DNA of 64,000 bases from Rhynchospora pubera (Eukaryota > Streptophyta > Magnoliopsida > Poales > Cyperaceae). The notes beneath the pieces were generated by a model. The model worked only from the letters and a program-made list of their open reading frames with translations. It did no database searches and was not told the origin of the DNA. Position numbers and translations under genes: made by a program. The stretch spans positions 290,459,074 through 290,523,073 of the forward strand of contig CM051460.1 in the NCBI GenBank assembly GCA_028095005.1, read 5' to 3'. Positions 1-12,808 of this stretch are shown piece by piece. Each line of letters starts with the position of its first letter. Position 1 is the first letter of the stretch.

Positions 1-905
1 TACGCAGATATGAAAGGAAAAATTGGCCTTTTTTTTTTTGGGGGGGGGGGGGGGGCGTTGAAGGTATGTTTTATGTTAGACAAGGTTACATGAAATATAT
101 ATTTATTTTCTATAACATGAATTTATTGGCAAGCACGTGGCAATTAAATGGTGAATTACACAAAAGATACATAAGACAGGCTGGGGCTTGTAATCAGGAC
201 TCAGGAGGCATTTCATGGATTGGTCATCAAATTAATTTTTTTAATATATTAATTCGCTGGGGTGTGGTTGATTTGACTTACTGTTGCGATTTGAACCTTG
301 AAACAAGGGTAGATGTACTTCGGTTATCTTGAATGAAATATTTGGAGTAATTTGGTTTGTATAAAAAAAAAATTTGAAATGTGAAACTCTTTCTCACTAA
401 CGAGCTCTGAATTTATTTCATGCATATTTTAAAAATTTTAAAATCTCAGCAAAAACTCTGGTTTAGAATTATTTTCAAAATTTTATACTCTTATCGATTG
501 TAAAATAAAAGCTAAGCAGATGCACCCTAGAAATCTAAAGAGAGAGAAAAGACACATGGAATTAACTTTAGCACAACAGATATTGGATCAGATACCAAAA
601 TCTATTCTCTCTCTCATTGGAACTATACTCCAACAGAGACATCTAACCTAACCATGCTTCAAAAAATCTTAAAGACAAAATTAGAGTCATTTGGTATAGT
701 TGACCCGCCAAGGGCGGTATTTTTTTTTCTACAAACTTGATCGTGCGAAATAAATTTTAAAAGGGTAAGATAACTTTCAATCGTTTTGCAGTTGCATCGG
801 ATTTTACTTTTTTTCCTCCATACGACGCCATATTTACACGTAGTACATCTAGTGGAGTTGAATTTAATTCGAGTTTCCATTGCATAAGTCAAGGAAAATG
901 ATGTA
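1..905. other. Non-coding AT-rich flank with a poly-G run
   Basis: I see no convincing gene. A homopolymer of sixteen G residues lies at 40-55 after a poly-T run, and short A/T runs are frequent. The small open frames here have no recognisable domain. Confidence 0.5.
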
Positions 906-940
906 CTAGTGGGTTCGTCGCGCGTTGCGCGACCTATTTT
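906..940 (-). mobile_element. Helitron 3' terminus (minus strand)
   Basis: Read on the minus strand, a perfect GC-rich hairpin (GTCGCGC loop GCGCGAC type, plus 914-932) is followed a few bases later by CTAG and then T. Hairpin, short spacer and CTRR before T is the canonical Helitron 3' end. The body should extend rightwards. I could not find its 5' TC end with confidence, so its length is unknown. Confidence 0.5.
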
Positions 941-3700
941 TTCCTCTCATTTTCTTTTTTTTGTTAAATTTTACTATTATAGTAGTTTTATTTTGTTGTT
1001 TAATTTATTACATCTACAAACCATAGTGCATAGTTAATCTCTTTTCGGCATATAGATTTTGGTTTTCGCACCAAAGTTTTTCCAGCTGAACACATGCTGA
1101 GTCTAAAAAATAGGAACAACAATACATACAACTAACAAACATTTGTTTAAAACTGAAAGAATTTAATTGTTCCTAACAAACCACATAACTCATTTGGCTC
1201 CATGCATCTATACGGTTATGATTTTTGGTGATGCTTTAGTCTTGTCATCTTTTCCTTTCCATTGTTGCACACATGGGTCAATTGATTGGTAACAACACAT
1301 AAATACAATAAGAAAGTTTTGTCACTCACACAGTATTTAATAAACTTTGTATATGACTGGTACTAACATGGTACCAGATGGCACCTTTATTATTGCAATC
1401 GCATCTTTTATCAAACCAACCAAAGCTCATGTAGAAAACTGATATATAGAAGAGAAATTAAGGGAAAACAAATGCATTTGACGTCTTTAATATCTCATAA
1501 ATTATCAGCAAGAGTTTGAATTATTTAACATGTTTAACAACACCACATGTATTATGATATACAGCAATAGGAGACCCCAGACATGACAACACCATAGTAC
1601 AATGGTTTTCAGAGACCCTTGACAACAATACCTTAGCTCTAAACGATAAAAAAAAAAATCGATTGACCTTAAAACTTGCAAGTAGATTTTCATGTGACCT
1701 GAAATACAAAACACATGGGCTGAACAACACAAAACTTGGATATACATCAATTGATCACTGCATTGAAACAACAGTAAGGGAAAAAACAACCCTTATATAA
1801 ATAGCACAAATGATAGAAGTCAATGTTAAAAAAAAAGAAGAAAAAAGATAAACCTCTACAATCTCAGACCATCATGTCAACATGTGTTGTCATGCAGCCT
1901 ATTCTTGAAGAATTTGGTTGCATCTCACATCAGATCTCATCAAATTGTGAGCTAATATCCTAAAGTCTTTCTTCTTAGCCTCATTTGCATTAGGACTCGT
2001 TTCTTGACACACCTATAAAATTCAAATATAAAAATGCAAAGAGAATTCAGATGACACATTTACAAAGCATGAAGAATATATATATATATATATATATATA
2101 TTTGCTGCCTAAATGATAAAACTCGATCAATTGTACAGTAAATATAAGAAAAGCAAAGCAATAACAAAGGAATACTTTAGCAATTTAAACACTTTCAATT
2201 TCATCAAGCATGTACATCGGAAAAAAAAAATTTCCTCATTCTTTTTGGGGAAAGTTCATTTGGAACTGCAAGTATCTATGTTAATTGTAGAAAAATACAC
2301 AGTAGCTCCACTACTGTATAACAATTAATCTATTATGTATTTATGTGGCATAGTGAAACTTGTTGAGAATTATTTAATATATAAATCAATATTCAACAAA
2401 GGGCACTTAGTCTAGACACAAAAAATATTTAATATATGCTTCGACTATCCAGCTGCCATGAATAGGAGACAGTGCAGCAGCTATGCACTGTTTGATCATG
2501 ATCAGGCTTTACTTTACAAATATGATATGGCATAGAAAATTAAAAGTGCATAATTTGATCATGAGTCCATGACTGCCAACTCATTAAATGACCCAATGCC
2601 AAATCACTGCCATTGTAATGCTTACATGACTTAAAAGGTCAAACCACACATTAATATGTCCTGAGCACAAACCTTAATGGAGAATTAAGATCAATATATT
2701 CGGATTCTTGAACAATTATCGCATTTAGTTGGATTCATTTGAACAGACTTTGAATTTCTCTTTTTTTTTATTTTGTAGCTAAATCTTATAGCGAGAGCAA
2801 GAGAAAATATGAATATGGATGTTTACAAAGATAAATGATTCTTATACTTGAACTTGAAAGTAAGAGATATTTCTTTGCACAACTAATTCTCAGCTAGTTG
2901 CTGACACCTGAAACATTGTATTCCTGTATAATGAATACCTATAAAACAAAATTCTATCATATCTATACATATAGTTTTCTAATACAGATACAAAGTGGTG
3001 CCCATAACAACAATCTCTAAAATTCAGAATTTCATGGACTCTCAAACAAAAATAATATTTTCAAATTGAATGTTAGCATACCTTGCATATCCTATTCAGT
3101 CATCTCAGAATTAGAATCCACACCAGCCTCACTTGAACTCGTGGATTGAACTGAACTAACAAACAATTAGTATCTGACCTCTCAAATAAGAAGGTAAAAT
3201 TAACAAATGCGACGGTAAAAGAGAAGAACGCACCAGGAAGAAAACACACAAAAAACAAAATAATCGATGAAAGAGATGAACCTTCATGATGATCGATTAG
3301 GCTGAAACTTTGTTACCTTCTCAAGGGGACGTGCTGCTGATTTTTTTGCTAATTTCAACATACCTTCATCTGTCTATACACTAAAAAAATAGAACAATCG
3401 AATAACCAACTCCATTAATTAGCTAAGAAAATTTAAAAAATTAAAGTACTGAGGAAAAAACTACTAATGCCTTCATCACAAAATAGAACTACTGATTAAC
3501 ATTATACAATTTTCAGCCTAGATGAATTATGAACAACAAAATATTAACTCTTTGGCTCTTAAAATCCTATATCGAAGCACTCCAATATGTCGTTATGATC
3601 CTCAATGCTTTTCTTCTTTATTTTTAAATTTTATTTCAGTAGAGAATAGTTTAGTGCCTCAAACTCGTATAAAGGTAAAACAGTCAGTAGTGCAAGACAC
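941..3700. other. Non-coding stretch, possibly Helitron body
   Basis: AT-rich sequence with no recognisable protein. It holds a (TA)n microsatellite at about 2077-2101 and many short poly-A runs. If the Helitron end at 906 is real, part of this is its interior. Confidence 0.4.
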
Positions 3701-3769
3701 CAAGATATCTAGAGGCATAATGTACACAGGAAGCGTAAAACTAACTGGCATAGTGCACGCATTGGAACA

Positions 3770-5640
3770 GATTACATTTCAGATATTATTTCAGGTGTAG
3801 TGATATCATTCATATCACATAGATATTCAGATTGAAGTGAATGAATAAGAGTGCCTATACTGTTGGCAGCTGAAATAGAAAAAGGGAAGTACTTATCTGC
3901 TGATAATTTTGACTGAAGAAAAGTATTAATATGCTGACCACGTTCAACTAAATCACTTTTCAAAAGTAGAGCATTTCCGCTTTGTTTCCTCTCTGTAGGA
4001 AAAATTTTAGCTCATGTTCAATTAAACCACTTCTCAGACTATGCTGAAATAACATCACTTTGGAATGCTAGCATGAGGCAAGGGCCATGGTAGCATGGAA
4101 TGAGAACTAAGTCATAACAACAACAAATAGGAAAAACAAATATATAGAAGCATATTGAAAAAATTGGACAAATGATACGTATCTTGAGAAAGATGATGCA
4201 AATGACCTGAGGTGCTTTCAGCTGCAATCAGTGCACCCTCACTGAAACTTATCCACTGTAACAGAAATGCACTAACAGTAACCACCAAAACTAAATAAGC
4301 AAAAAATAAGTCAATAAGTTATTATTAATAATCTTTGTACAGGTAACGACCTTTGTATAGTTCTCACTGCCTACAAAACAATAACTCCCGTACCAAGCAA
4401 GGAAGGAACTTTGTCTTGTGCAAATTTAAAAAATAAGAACACTATTACATATCAAAACAAAAATAAAAAAAAGCATGATGTCACTGTTGGAATAAGTAAT
4501 AACCGTATTTTAACTAAGATTTCATAAAGACATTAACTTCACGCCCACTAAATTGTTATCGCCTAAGACTTGTAACTTGAAGGAGGCTTGAAATCGGTTA
4601 ACTGGCCCACAATTGCCGAAAGTAAGCATCACAGACCATTATCTCTGAAGGAGATTAGGTTCATTTAATAGCCCAGGTCGAATATAAATTCGGATCAACC
4701 AAAGATGCATTAGAAAAAATGCACCAGAAAAAAATCAGTATATTATATCGTATCATAAAGTCATTTTATCAATTCGTAACAAAGATGTATTAGAAACGTA
4801 ATTATAATGCACTTATTGGATTTTTTAAAATTCTATATCCTGCCTTGGAGAGAAAACTGAAACAAAGTGCTTCAAACTCACCACACATTTTTCAAAATGA
4901 AGAGCAACCATGTTGATGGAAAGTAAAAAAAGGAAATCATTAGAAAAGAAGACTTTGTTATACATTATAAAATAGGAACCTATTGATTTTTCTGATAACA
5001 GCATGACATCCTCATCCTAAATCTTGCACTAAAGAATGGTAAGGATTCCCAGGAATGCCTGCAGTAGCCCCCAAACCCTTAAATTGACTTTGCAACCGAG
5101 TAAGCTGCAAAGGAGACAGAATAAGAAAAAATAAGTCCAAAATGGAATGTAAATGCAATATTAAATAGCAAATAAGGAAAGAACTTGTGAGAAAGAAGAA
5201 AAGAGGGAACTTGTAGAGAAATGTCTGATTTCTCTTTCTGGTCTTGCTCCACTCAAAATTCAAAGGAGAGAAATGCCTATAACAAAAAGAGAAAAAGAAA
5301 ATAACCACCAATAGAAAGAAGAGACAGCAGAAAGGAAACTTCGAGGCTGAGTAGTAAACCTAGATTTTGATTCAATTCGAAATTTCTAATAGAAAGCCTA
5401 AATCCGAAGCAAGAGAGGAGGAGAAGGTATGGAAGGAAGAGAGGAGATACCTACAGGAGCATCTTTCTCCACAAACGAAGAGCATCTGTCTCCGTGCAGG
5501 AACCACATGGGCGATCCCTTTATCCAGTCCTTTGAAAGCATCTGCGAGAAAGAAGAGGAGAGAGCGAGTGCGTAAGAGAGAAGGGAAGAACTATCCAGAA
5601 CAAAGAGATTGGACGATCAGGATCATGCGCGCAGACTGAA
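3770..5640 (-). other. Exon-like fragments of an unrecognised gene (minus strand)
   Basis: Several short minus-strand open segments sit next to splice-like signals: about 3772-3990 (includes a run beginning ALLLKSDLVERG), about 4208-4245 (GALIAAESTS), 5015-5105 (LTRLQSQFKGLG, preceded on the minus strand by a TTTGCAG acceptor) and about 5455-5550 with a GTATCT donor. They do not join into a complete frame and I do not recognise the family. They could be a decayed gene, or fragments captured by the Helitron ending at 906. Low certainty. Confidence 0.2.
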
Positions 5641-6560
5641 CGGACAGGATCAAAATACTGTTCCAACTACTGTACGCGAACAGTAGTTTCGGAGGCGGAT
5701 TAAATTCCGCCGATTAATATATGTTTTGATTGTAGGATTATTAGGGGGAACGTGTATAATATATTGAAATTTAGTACCAATAAACACACAAGACCACGAC
5801 AACACATTTTTGAGTAAAGGTCCAAATAAAAAAAAAAACATGGGAAGAAAATTTATTATATGCATTTAACGTTAAAAGTTTTTGCTTTTGTTTTTTTTAA
5901 GAAATTATTTTAGATCTATTTCAACACAAATCCAAAGCTCAATTTTTTTTATTGTGCAACTGATATATTTTACGCAAGAGGAACAATCCAAATGCAAAAA
6001 GTAGGATCTTGTTATTTGAATTTAAAAATTGTGAAAATTTCTGTGACGACAACATTATGACATGTAAAAAATATCAACTCTAGAGTCTAGAATAAACAAC
6101 TGAAGAAAAAAAAAATGAGAAGAATTAATATATACTGACTGTAGATAATAAGCCCATTAACACCTATATCCCTTTGTTGGATCAGATTCGAATCCACTAA
6201 TTCATCTCAGTCCAATTCCTTTCCTCTTAATAGGCTCTAGTTCAGAGAATATCTTCTAAATTAAATCGCCTAGATTCTCCAGCAGCTAGTTCTCCATTGC
6301 AACTCTGTTAGGGAACCTCATCCAATCTAGACCGTCCGTACGAACACATCCAACGGTCGTTACTTATTTGAACCTCTCAGATCCCCGGAACCGGAGATGT
6401 TAGGGACCACCAAACGCAGAGATTCCTTAAATACTTGCGGTTCACTGTTACAAAATCTCTAACACATTAAGTTACAGTTCACTGATATATGGACCCCACG
6501 AGAAATCCTTGACACCTAAATAACTCGTCAGAGAAACCACCATAGGAAACTGCCACAGAG
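5640..6560. other. Non-coding interval
   Basis: No gene seen. An imperfect inverted repeat (GGCGGATTAAATTCCGCC) lies near 5693-5711. The rest is low-complexity AT-rich sequence. Confidence 0.4.
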
Positions 6561-6563
6561 GCT

Positions 6564-6635
6564 TTGGTTTCTCCCTCACGCTTTCGCTATAACCATTATT
6601 ATTATTATTATTATTATTACGCCAGAAAGCCAAAC

Positions 6636-6667
<32 letters not shown>

Positions 6668-6900
6668 GTATCTGACGATGGTACGCGCCGTTGGTTCTCC
6701 GATCAAGCGATTCTCTCTCTCTCTCTCGGAAACAGTAATGGTTCTATTTCTGTTCTCGGTTCCACAATTCCACATTTCTCTCTCTCTCTTTCTTTCCTTT
6801 GCAGCCGAAGAAGCCCTAAGTTCTTTACCAGGCGGATCATTCGAACAATTCGGAGAAATCTCATCCAGATACCTTTGTAAGTAGATAATTTGTTCATGAT
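6564..6900 (+). other. Possible promoter / first-exon region with ATT and CT microsatellites
   Basis: An (ATT)n tract (6595-6619) and a (CT)n tract (about 6639-6668) precede an ATG at 6678. A pyrimidine-rich stretch ends in TTTGCAG at about 6803, and the following exon-like segment ends at a good donor (CTTTGTAAGT, near 6880). This resembles the 5' end of a plant gene, but no downstream coding exons were found. It may be an untranslated leader or a relic. Confidence 0.25.
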
Positions 6901-8510
6901 TTTGTATTTTTTAATCTGAATCTGGTATTAACAAAAAGTGGTCAAATCGGTGAAACCTAATTTGTGTTTATTATACAATTCACGAAGAGAATTGTAAGAT
7001 TCGGGCATAAACGCTGTTGAAATTCAACCTTGGATGGTGCTCAATTTTAATAATTTTGATAGCTCAATTTTGGAAAGCCATTTTCTGATAATTGTGTGCA
7101 GTGATTTTTATTTTATATAATCGAATTAATAAATGGTATTCAAGGATCCAGTAGACTTCCTTTTCTTAATTTTGTGACTAAAAGTTTGAAGGGTTCTACT
7201 GAAAATTCCACTGAAATTATTTGGAAAGCTAACTATTTAGTTTAGAAATTAGAATGTAAAAGCAAATGTTTAATGATAGAATTTGGATTGGAAAATTTTA
7301 ATATAATAAAGTTACTGCACTCCATGATTGCGAGCCAGAGGTTAATCCCATCCCATTCTTATAGTTGATTAATAATTATTAAGGTTTCTTAGTTAATGTA
7401 ATTCATTAATTTATGGGGTTTCTCTTAAGGTGTACCACTCTATTTGTCGAAAATTTTGGAGTCAGATTCTACTTGAATTTATTGTGTGCATTTAATTATG
7501 CTTCTTTTATTTACATCCAAATATTTTCATCGGTCATGTTATTATAATGCCTCCATCTCTTGGATTAATTTCAAGGTCAGCAAACAGAAAAATGACTCTA
7601 TGTGTTGCTATGCATTCTGTACTTTATGGTATTCTATACAGTTTGATGTATATTGATGTTATTTTGGCTTGTCTAAACAGTTAAACCTGACTAGGACATT
7701 AACATGAATAGAAATATTTGAGATGACACTTTCATTGTTGTGTGGTTTTTGAATATTTTAAAAATCAACTATTGATGTCTCTTACCTGTCTCTTTGTATT
7801 TCAATGCAAAAACTAAGCCTTGAAAAGCCCGACACACACACTCTTATTGGCCAATCCTGTACCCAACCAGTGTATGTTTGGTATCAATTTTGGATATATA
7901 TGTAGGAATTGCTGGTAGCTTTGAACCACTTGCACCCTTATTGGATTTAATCGTCTTTGATTAAAGACAAAATAGATTCTGATAAAGAGTGAACCTTTTG
8001 ATAGAAAGTAAGGAGCAATGGGGGAAGAGATCAGTTGATGGTTGGAGGAAGTGTGCCAATTGGATCATTTAGAAATGCTTATACTTGGGTGAGGTGATGA
8101 TTGGCTTGAAGCATGAAGCATCAAAGCAGCTGACTGACCAGGTGATGCTTATACCGTTCATATATGTCTTTCTCTCGCTCTTCAGACATTTATTTTCTAT
8201 TTTTTGAGTGGCATGCAGTAAATTGTCTGACATATGTGTGATTGGAGTTCTTTTGACAACAAAATCCTCTCATTTACTGTTCACCTTGAGCTAGAAAATT
8301 TTTATTTTGAATCATTTTTGTTGATTTTTTTAATTGAAATTAAATGAATTCTTGTAATAGTTGGTTCAGTCAGACCCTAACATTTAAAATCTTTTATATA
8401 TTGGTGTGACTATTTTCAGTAGAACACAACAGACTGACTGAATTCAAGCGTACGTATGAGGCAGGGCCAAGTTGCATGATTGAGTTATCTTGGCCCTAAA
8501 TTTTAGCAAA
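6900..8510. other. Non-coding interval upstream of the dyad array
   Basis: AT-rich sequence with no recognisable coding segment. A possible exon end with a donor-like AGGTGATG lies near 8140. Confidence 0.35.
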
Positions 8511-8512
8511 TG

Positions 8513-10290
8513 TTGGGTGGCATATGTCCACTGAATTCATTCAAAAGCTTGAAGCCATCTGTCCACTGAACTGCCATGTGGTTTAGGTGGCATTTGTACA
8601 TCAGACAAACTGTCATGTTATTTTTTTTAGTAAAGCCATTCAGACAAGCTATTCAAGCAAGTCACTCTCACAAGTAATTCAAAACAAGCAATTAAATGAA
8701 GACATGCTATTCAGGCAAGCCAACTGCATGCAACCATGGTGTGGCATTTGCCCACAAGACCACAAATATTGTGCAAGATTGCTGATGTAGAGTGGCATTT
8801 GTCCACAACACTACAAACATTTGTATAAAATTGGTGTGGCATTTATCTGCAACTTCAAACTCGGGCAATTGCAAATTTTATGTTGTATTTGTCCCCAAGA
8901 ATGCAACTTCATTGCATTTATGATGTGGAACTTCACGAGATTGTAGACTCCGTGCAAAGGTGGCGTGGCACATCCACAAGGCTATATAATTCATGTAAAG
9001 TGTGGCATTTGTCCACAACTCTACAAATCTTCTGCAAGGCAACTTTGTGCACAGCTGGTGTGGCATCTGACCATAAGGCTGTGTTCTTCATGCATTACTA
9101 TGCGCAAAGGTGGCATTTGTCCACACATCTGCAAACTTCATGCAAAGGGTGTATCGCATTAGTCCACAGCACAACAATTTTGATGCAATTAGTATGGCAT
9201 TTGTCCATAAGGCTGCATGACTGGTGGATTCCTGCATACAACACAACAATTTTGATGCAATTGGTATGGCATTTGTCCATAAGGCTGCATGACTGGTGCA
9301 TTCCTGCATACAACACTACAATTTTGATGCAATTGGTATGGCATTTGTCCATAAGGCTGCGTGACTGTTGCATTCCTGCATACAACACTACAATTTTGCT
9401 GCAACTGGTATGGCATTTGTCCATAAGGCTGTGTGACTTGTGCATTCCTGCATGCAAAGTGTGGCATTTGGCTACAAGCTGTAATTATACGCAAATGTGC
9501 CATGCCATGTTATATTGAGCTTCCTGCAAGGATGGTGTGGCATTTGTGCACAACATTCAGACTCCATGCAAGGGCTGTGGTGGGGCATATGTTCCCTATC
9601 ATACTTTGTGGAAAGTGTGACAGTTGTCCACTGCTCTATAAATGTCCTACAAGACTAACTTCGCGCACAGCTGGTGTGGCATTTGACCACAAGGCTGTGC
9701 TTCATGCATTTCATCAAAGATTCACAATTGCCTCCATGTCTGCAAACTATGTGCAAAAGCGGTATAGCATTAGTCTACAACACTACAAATTCCCTGTGAT
9801 GCATATGGTGTTTGCCCATAAGGCTGCGTGCTATATGCATTACTCCATGCAATGGGTGGCATTTGTCCACATGACTTATTTATAAGCAAAGGCTGTGTGG
9901 CATTTGTCCACATGGAAACATGGTGTTTTATGTTCTGAAAAACTTATCAAGCTTCCTGCAAACTTTATACATCTAGAAAGTGGCATTTGTCCATATAATA
10001 CTTCTAAAGTTAATGCAAATAAAGTGTGGCGTTTGTCCACAAGGCTGAAAACATATATCATATGAATATGCAGTTGGCATTATGGGGTGGCATTTGTCCG
10101 TCCAATTATTCTCTGGCTCTGGTGTGTTACACTAATCATGTGATGTTAATATGATGTTGGCATTATGGGATGGCATTTGTCCATCCAATGACTCTCTAGT
10201 GCGATACACTAATCAAGTGAATATTCCACGGCATTTATTATTTTTTAAACTACAAACTCTTCCATGATTACAAGTGTGGCATTTGTCTTG
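8513..10290. repeat. Degenerate array of a GTGGCATTTGTCCAC dyad motif
   Basis: More than twenty copies of a 15-base near-palindrome, consensus GTGGCATTTGTCCAC, recur all in the same orientation at irregular spacing of about 40-150 bases. Examples begin near 8587, 8740, 8791, 9003, 9111, 9193, 9265, 9337, 9409, 9462, 9536, 9676, 9858, 9897, 9980, 10026, 10087, 10170 and 10276. Many are followed by ACAAGGCTG or CAACACTAC and preceded by CATGCAA- or GCAAAG-like bases, so the ancestral unit was longer. No terminal repeats or transposon proteins are visible. The open frames across it are by-products of the repeats. Confidence 0.8.
9170..9457. repeat. 72-bp tandem repeat, about four copies
   Basis: The most regular part of the dyad array. 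The segment starting TGATGCAATTGGTATGGC recurs at 9181, 9253, 9325 and 9397, exactly 72 bases apart, with a few substitutions. Because 72 is a multiple of three, frames on both strands stay open and repeat every 24 residues. The minus-strand frame carries the recurrent peptide MDKCHT. Coding function is not supported. Confidence 0.85.
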
Positions 10291-10494
10291 TACGTACTCC
10301 GTGGTATCTATTCATAAAACTATAAACTCTTGCATAATTGCAAGTTCTGTGTTGCAACTGTTCCATCTTTGTTGTCTATGCTACTGATCCACTTGTGCAA
10401 ATTCTGGTGTGCTGTGAAGATATGCTCACTAATGTGGAACCTGTGGTACTCTCTTTCTTTTTCTTTGTAATTTTATTGCTTTCACAATTATATT

Positions 10495-10612
10495 ATATGT
10501 ATGATGGATACTAACATGATTTTCAAGTTTTTAACTCTGCCTATGTCATGCGTACATAGCCGGTCCCAAGCCCGGATTAAAGGAGGAGGGTTATATAAAA
10601 AACTTGAAATAT
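10495..10612. repeat. Conserved ~100-bp motif, copy 1 (CCGGTCCCAAGCCCGG core)
   Basis: About 100 bases running from ATACTAACAT through CATAGCCGGTCCCAAGCC to GGAGGAGGG are closely repeated at 19.30-19.40 kb. The core CCGG..CCGG can pair. It ends about 45 bases before the 5' end of the Helitron that follows. Origin unknown. Confidence 0.7.
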
Positions 10613-10855
10613 GATATTTTAATCTTTCTTTAGTCTTTGCACTTAAAATTTATATATCTCTACTATATTAAAAGCACCAATGGAAGAGTGTAAAATCTCA
10701 GGATACAATGTTGATCTGAACAATCTACACTTGCTTTTAATTTATATTCTACACCATTGATTGTTAAAACAGAAACTTGATTTGTGGCTCAGATTGGGTC
10801 GCAGAACGAAAAGATATTTGTCTCTTGATTTTTAATTAGATCGGAAGTACTTGAA

Positions 10856-11200
10856 ATGACGAGCGAGCGCTCAATCGTCAAGCTCAGCACCCTGTTTGAT
10901 TGCTCGCAGGTCGCAGCCTTTGAATTCAATTTTGAAATTTGAATATTCTCCTCTCCCCTTTGAAATTTCCCTTTTCAATCGTACATCTTGACTCTTGGCT
11001 CTTGCCTTGCGACAAAAAGATGCTGCTCTCCTTTCCCCTGTTGGCGCCTTTTCTCCTCCGATGACGACAAGATGGTGCTCGATCGAGAGACAACGATAGA
11101 ACCCACCCATAGAGAACAGAACCCCCACCCCGAGTTCCTGTAACCCTCTGATGCGAAGATGGCTCGCCAGAACTTGGAGAAGAGCAAGGCTCCTAAAGGT
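10856..11200 (+). other. Captured 5'-exon-like sequence inside the Helitron
   Basis: GC-richer than its surroundings. It contains ATG codons at about 10857 (frame MTSERSIVKL...) and 11159 (frame MARQNLEKSKAPK), the latter running into a donor (CCTAAAGGTACTG). A second possible exon after TTATGCAG at about 11570 continues in phase. I do not recognise the source gene. Confidence 0.3.
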
Positions 11201-11307
11201 ACTGTCTTTTCGTTGATTTGTAGTTCCTCATATGCATTTTTTGTGGTTACAATTGTTTTCTCTGTAATTCCTCACATGTTCCCTTTTTGTTGTTCATGAA
11301 GTTAATT

Positions 11308-11511
11308 GGTAAATCAAGGTAATTGATAACCGCATAAAGTGCTGAAGTTGATTAATGCAATTAGTTTGTAGTTCATGAAGCTTGGTTTTCCTTTTCATTA
11401 AAACATTGGTAAATCAAGGTAATTGATAATCGCATAAAGTGCTGAAGTTGATAAATGTAATTAGTTTGTAGTTCATGAAGCTTGGTTTTCCTTTTCATTA
11501 AAACATTGGTA
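11308..11511. repeat. 100-bp tandem duplication
   Basis: Two adjacent copies with a 100-base period (for example AAATCAAGGTAATTGATAA at 11311 and 11411), differing at only a few positions. Confidence 0.85.
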
Positions 11512-11841
11512 AATGATAAGTGAATATTCATTTTCGTTTTTTCTCATTTTTTAAATTCTTTTTATGCAGGAAAAAAAAAGGAACCATTGCTGTATCGAGG
11601 TACTACTGTGAGGTTTAATTTCTGTTTGGAGTTTATATATCATATCAGAAACTATATCAAGAACTATAGGAAAAAAAAAAACTCTTATTAAGTTACTCCA
11701 TAATTGCTTTGACAGAAAAAGAATAAAATTCATAATTTTGGAGGGGTCCTTTGCACAATCTTATGATGAGTTCATTTTTGAGAACTATCTTATTCTACAC
11801 TCCTTTTCATTGCAGTTGTTGAATATTAATACACTATATGG

Positions 11842-12760
11842 CTCCAACATCAAACAATATTGGACGCACGTACGCTGTAAGGGACACAAATGATACACCT
11901 AACACAAATGCTGCCATGCTTTTTCTGGTAATTACAATTTGATATATTTTTTTAAATAAACCCAATATTGACAGAGGTCTGTTTCTAACCTAGAATTTGC
12001 AAAACATTTTGAAGGTTGTGTAAATACTAAATGTTGTCAGAACCTTTGCATGTATATATGCTATAAAACTTCTTATGTATGTGTGGATATCAACTGTGTT
12101 TATTGACCGAATGAGCAGTGCATAAGATTCAAAGTTAACTGTTGCTACCCATTTTTTTACTTTTGTTCAGAGCTTTTTCTGTTAATTACAAAGTTAACTG
12201 TGATGCTCTAATATCTCATAACTACCAGCCTCTTATTATTGTTTGTTATTTAACTATATATAATTTTTTAATTGCAATTATCTAGCTTCAACCAATTCAC
12301 CAATTCCACACCGTCAATCTAACGAATGGACAAGGGAGAATCAATGTAGCTGGAATTGTTCAACATGCATCACCAAGGTAAGCTCAGCCTTTATGATGTT
12401 TGATTTTGCTTTCTGTTGCTTGCATCTGTGATGTATTTGTTTGTTACTTGCTTTGAATAGTTCAATCATGTGCTTCTCTTCTTATTTGAATAGCAACTAT
12501 AACTAAAAGGGTAAATGCACTTAGGTAATGATATAAGATTCTGACTGGCAGTAATATGGAGGAATTGGCTTGCAAAATTAAATTGGAAATTGTAGTGGAA
12601 TGTGCTGTGAACTGGCACCAATATGGGGCAGAATATTTTGCATCTAATTTAGAGATTATAAATTTTACAAGAATATTGGGTACTTTTACATTTTTAAAAT
12701 GCAAGAAGGTATACTTAGACCATGGTACAAATGTAATTAGTAGTACTTTCCATTTGAATG
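11842..12760 (+). other. Tentative multi-exon open frame, unrecognised
   Basis: Three segments can be read in one frame across GT-AG junctions: an ATG segment (11842-11929, starting MAPTSNNIGR) ending at CTGGTAATT, a segment after ATCTAG (12285-12378) ending AAGGTAAGC, and a segment after GGCAG (from 12552, MEELACKIKLEIVVEC). The phases agree, mild support for a real (captured) transcript. I see no known domain, and the last segment runs into intron-like sequence before the P450 piece. Confidence 0.25.
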
Positions 12761-12808
12761 CAAAGATAAATTTACTTGCTAATGTGTCTAATTTTGAACT
12801 AATCGCAG

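Noticed and set aside
8880..9885. Long open frames on both strands across the dyad array (up to about 212 codons)
   Set aside because: They arise because the repeat period is a multiple of three; there is no codon-like conservation, and overlapping frames on both strands are equally open.
8513..10290. CRISPR-like array
   Set aside because: Irregular spacing, degenerate repeats, and a plant nuclear context.
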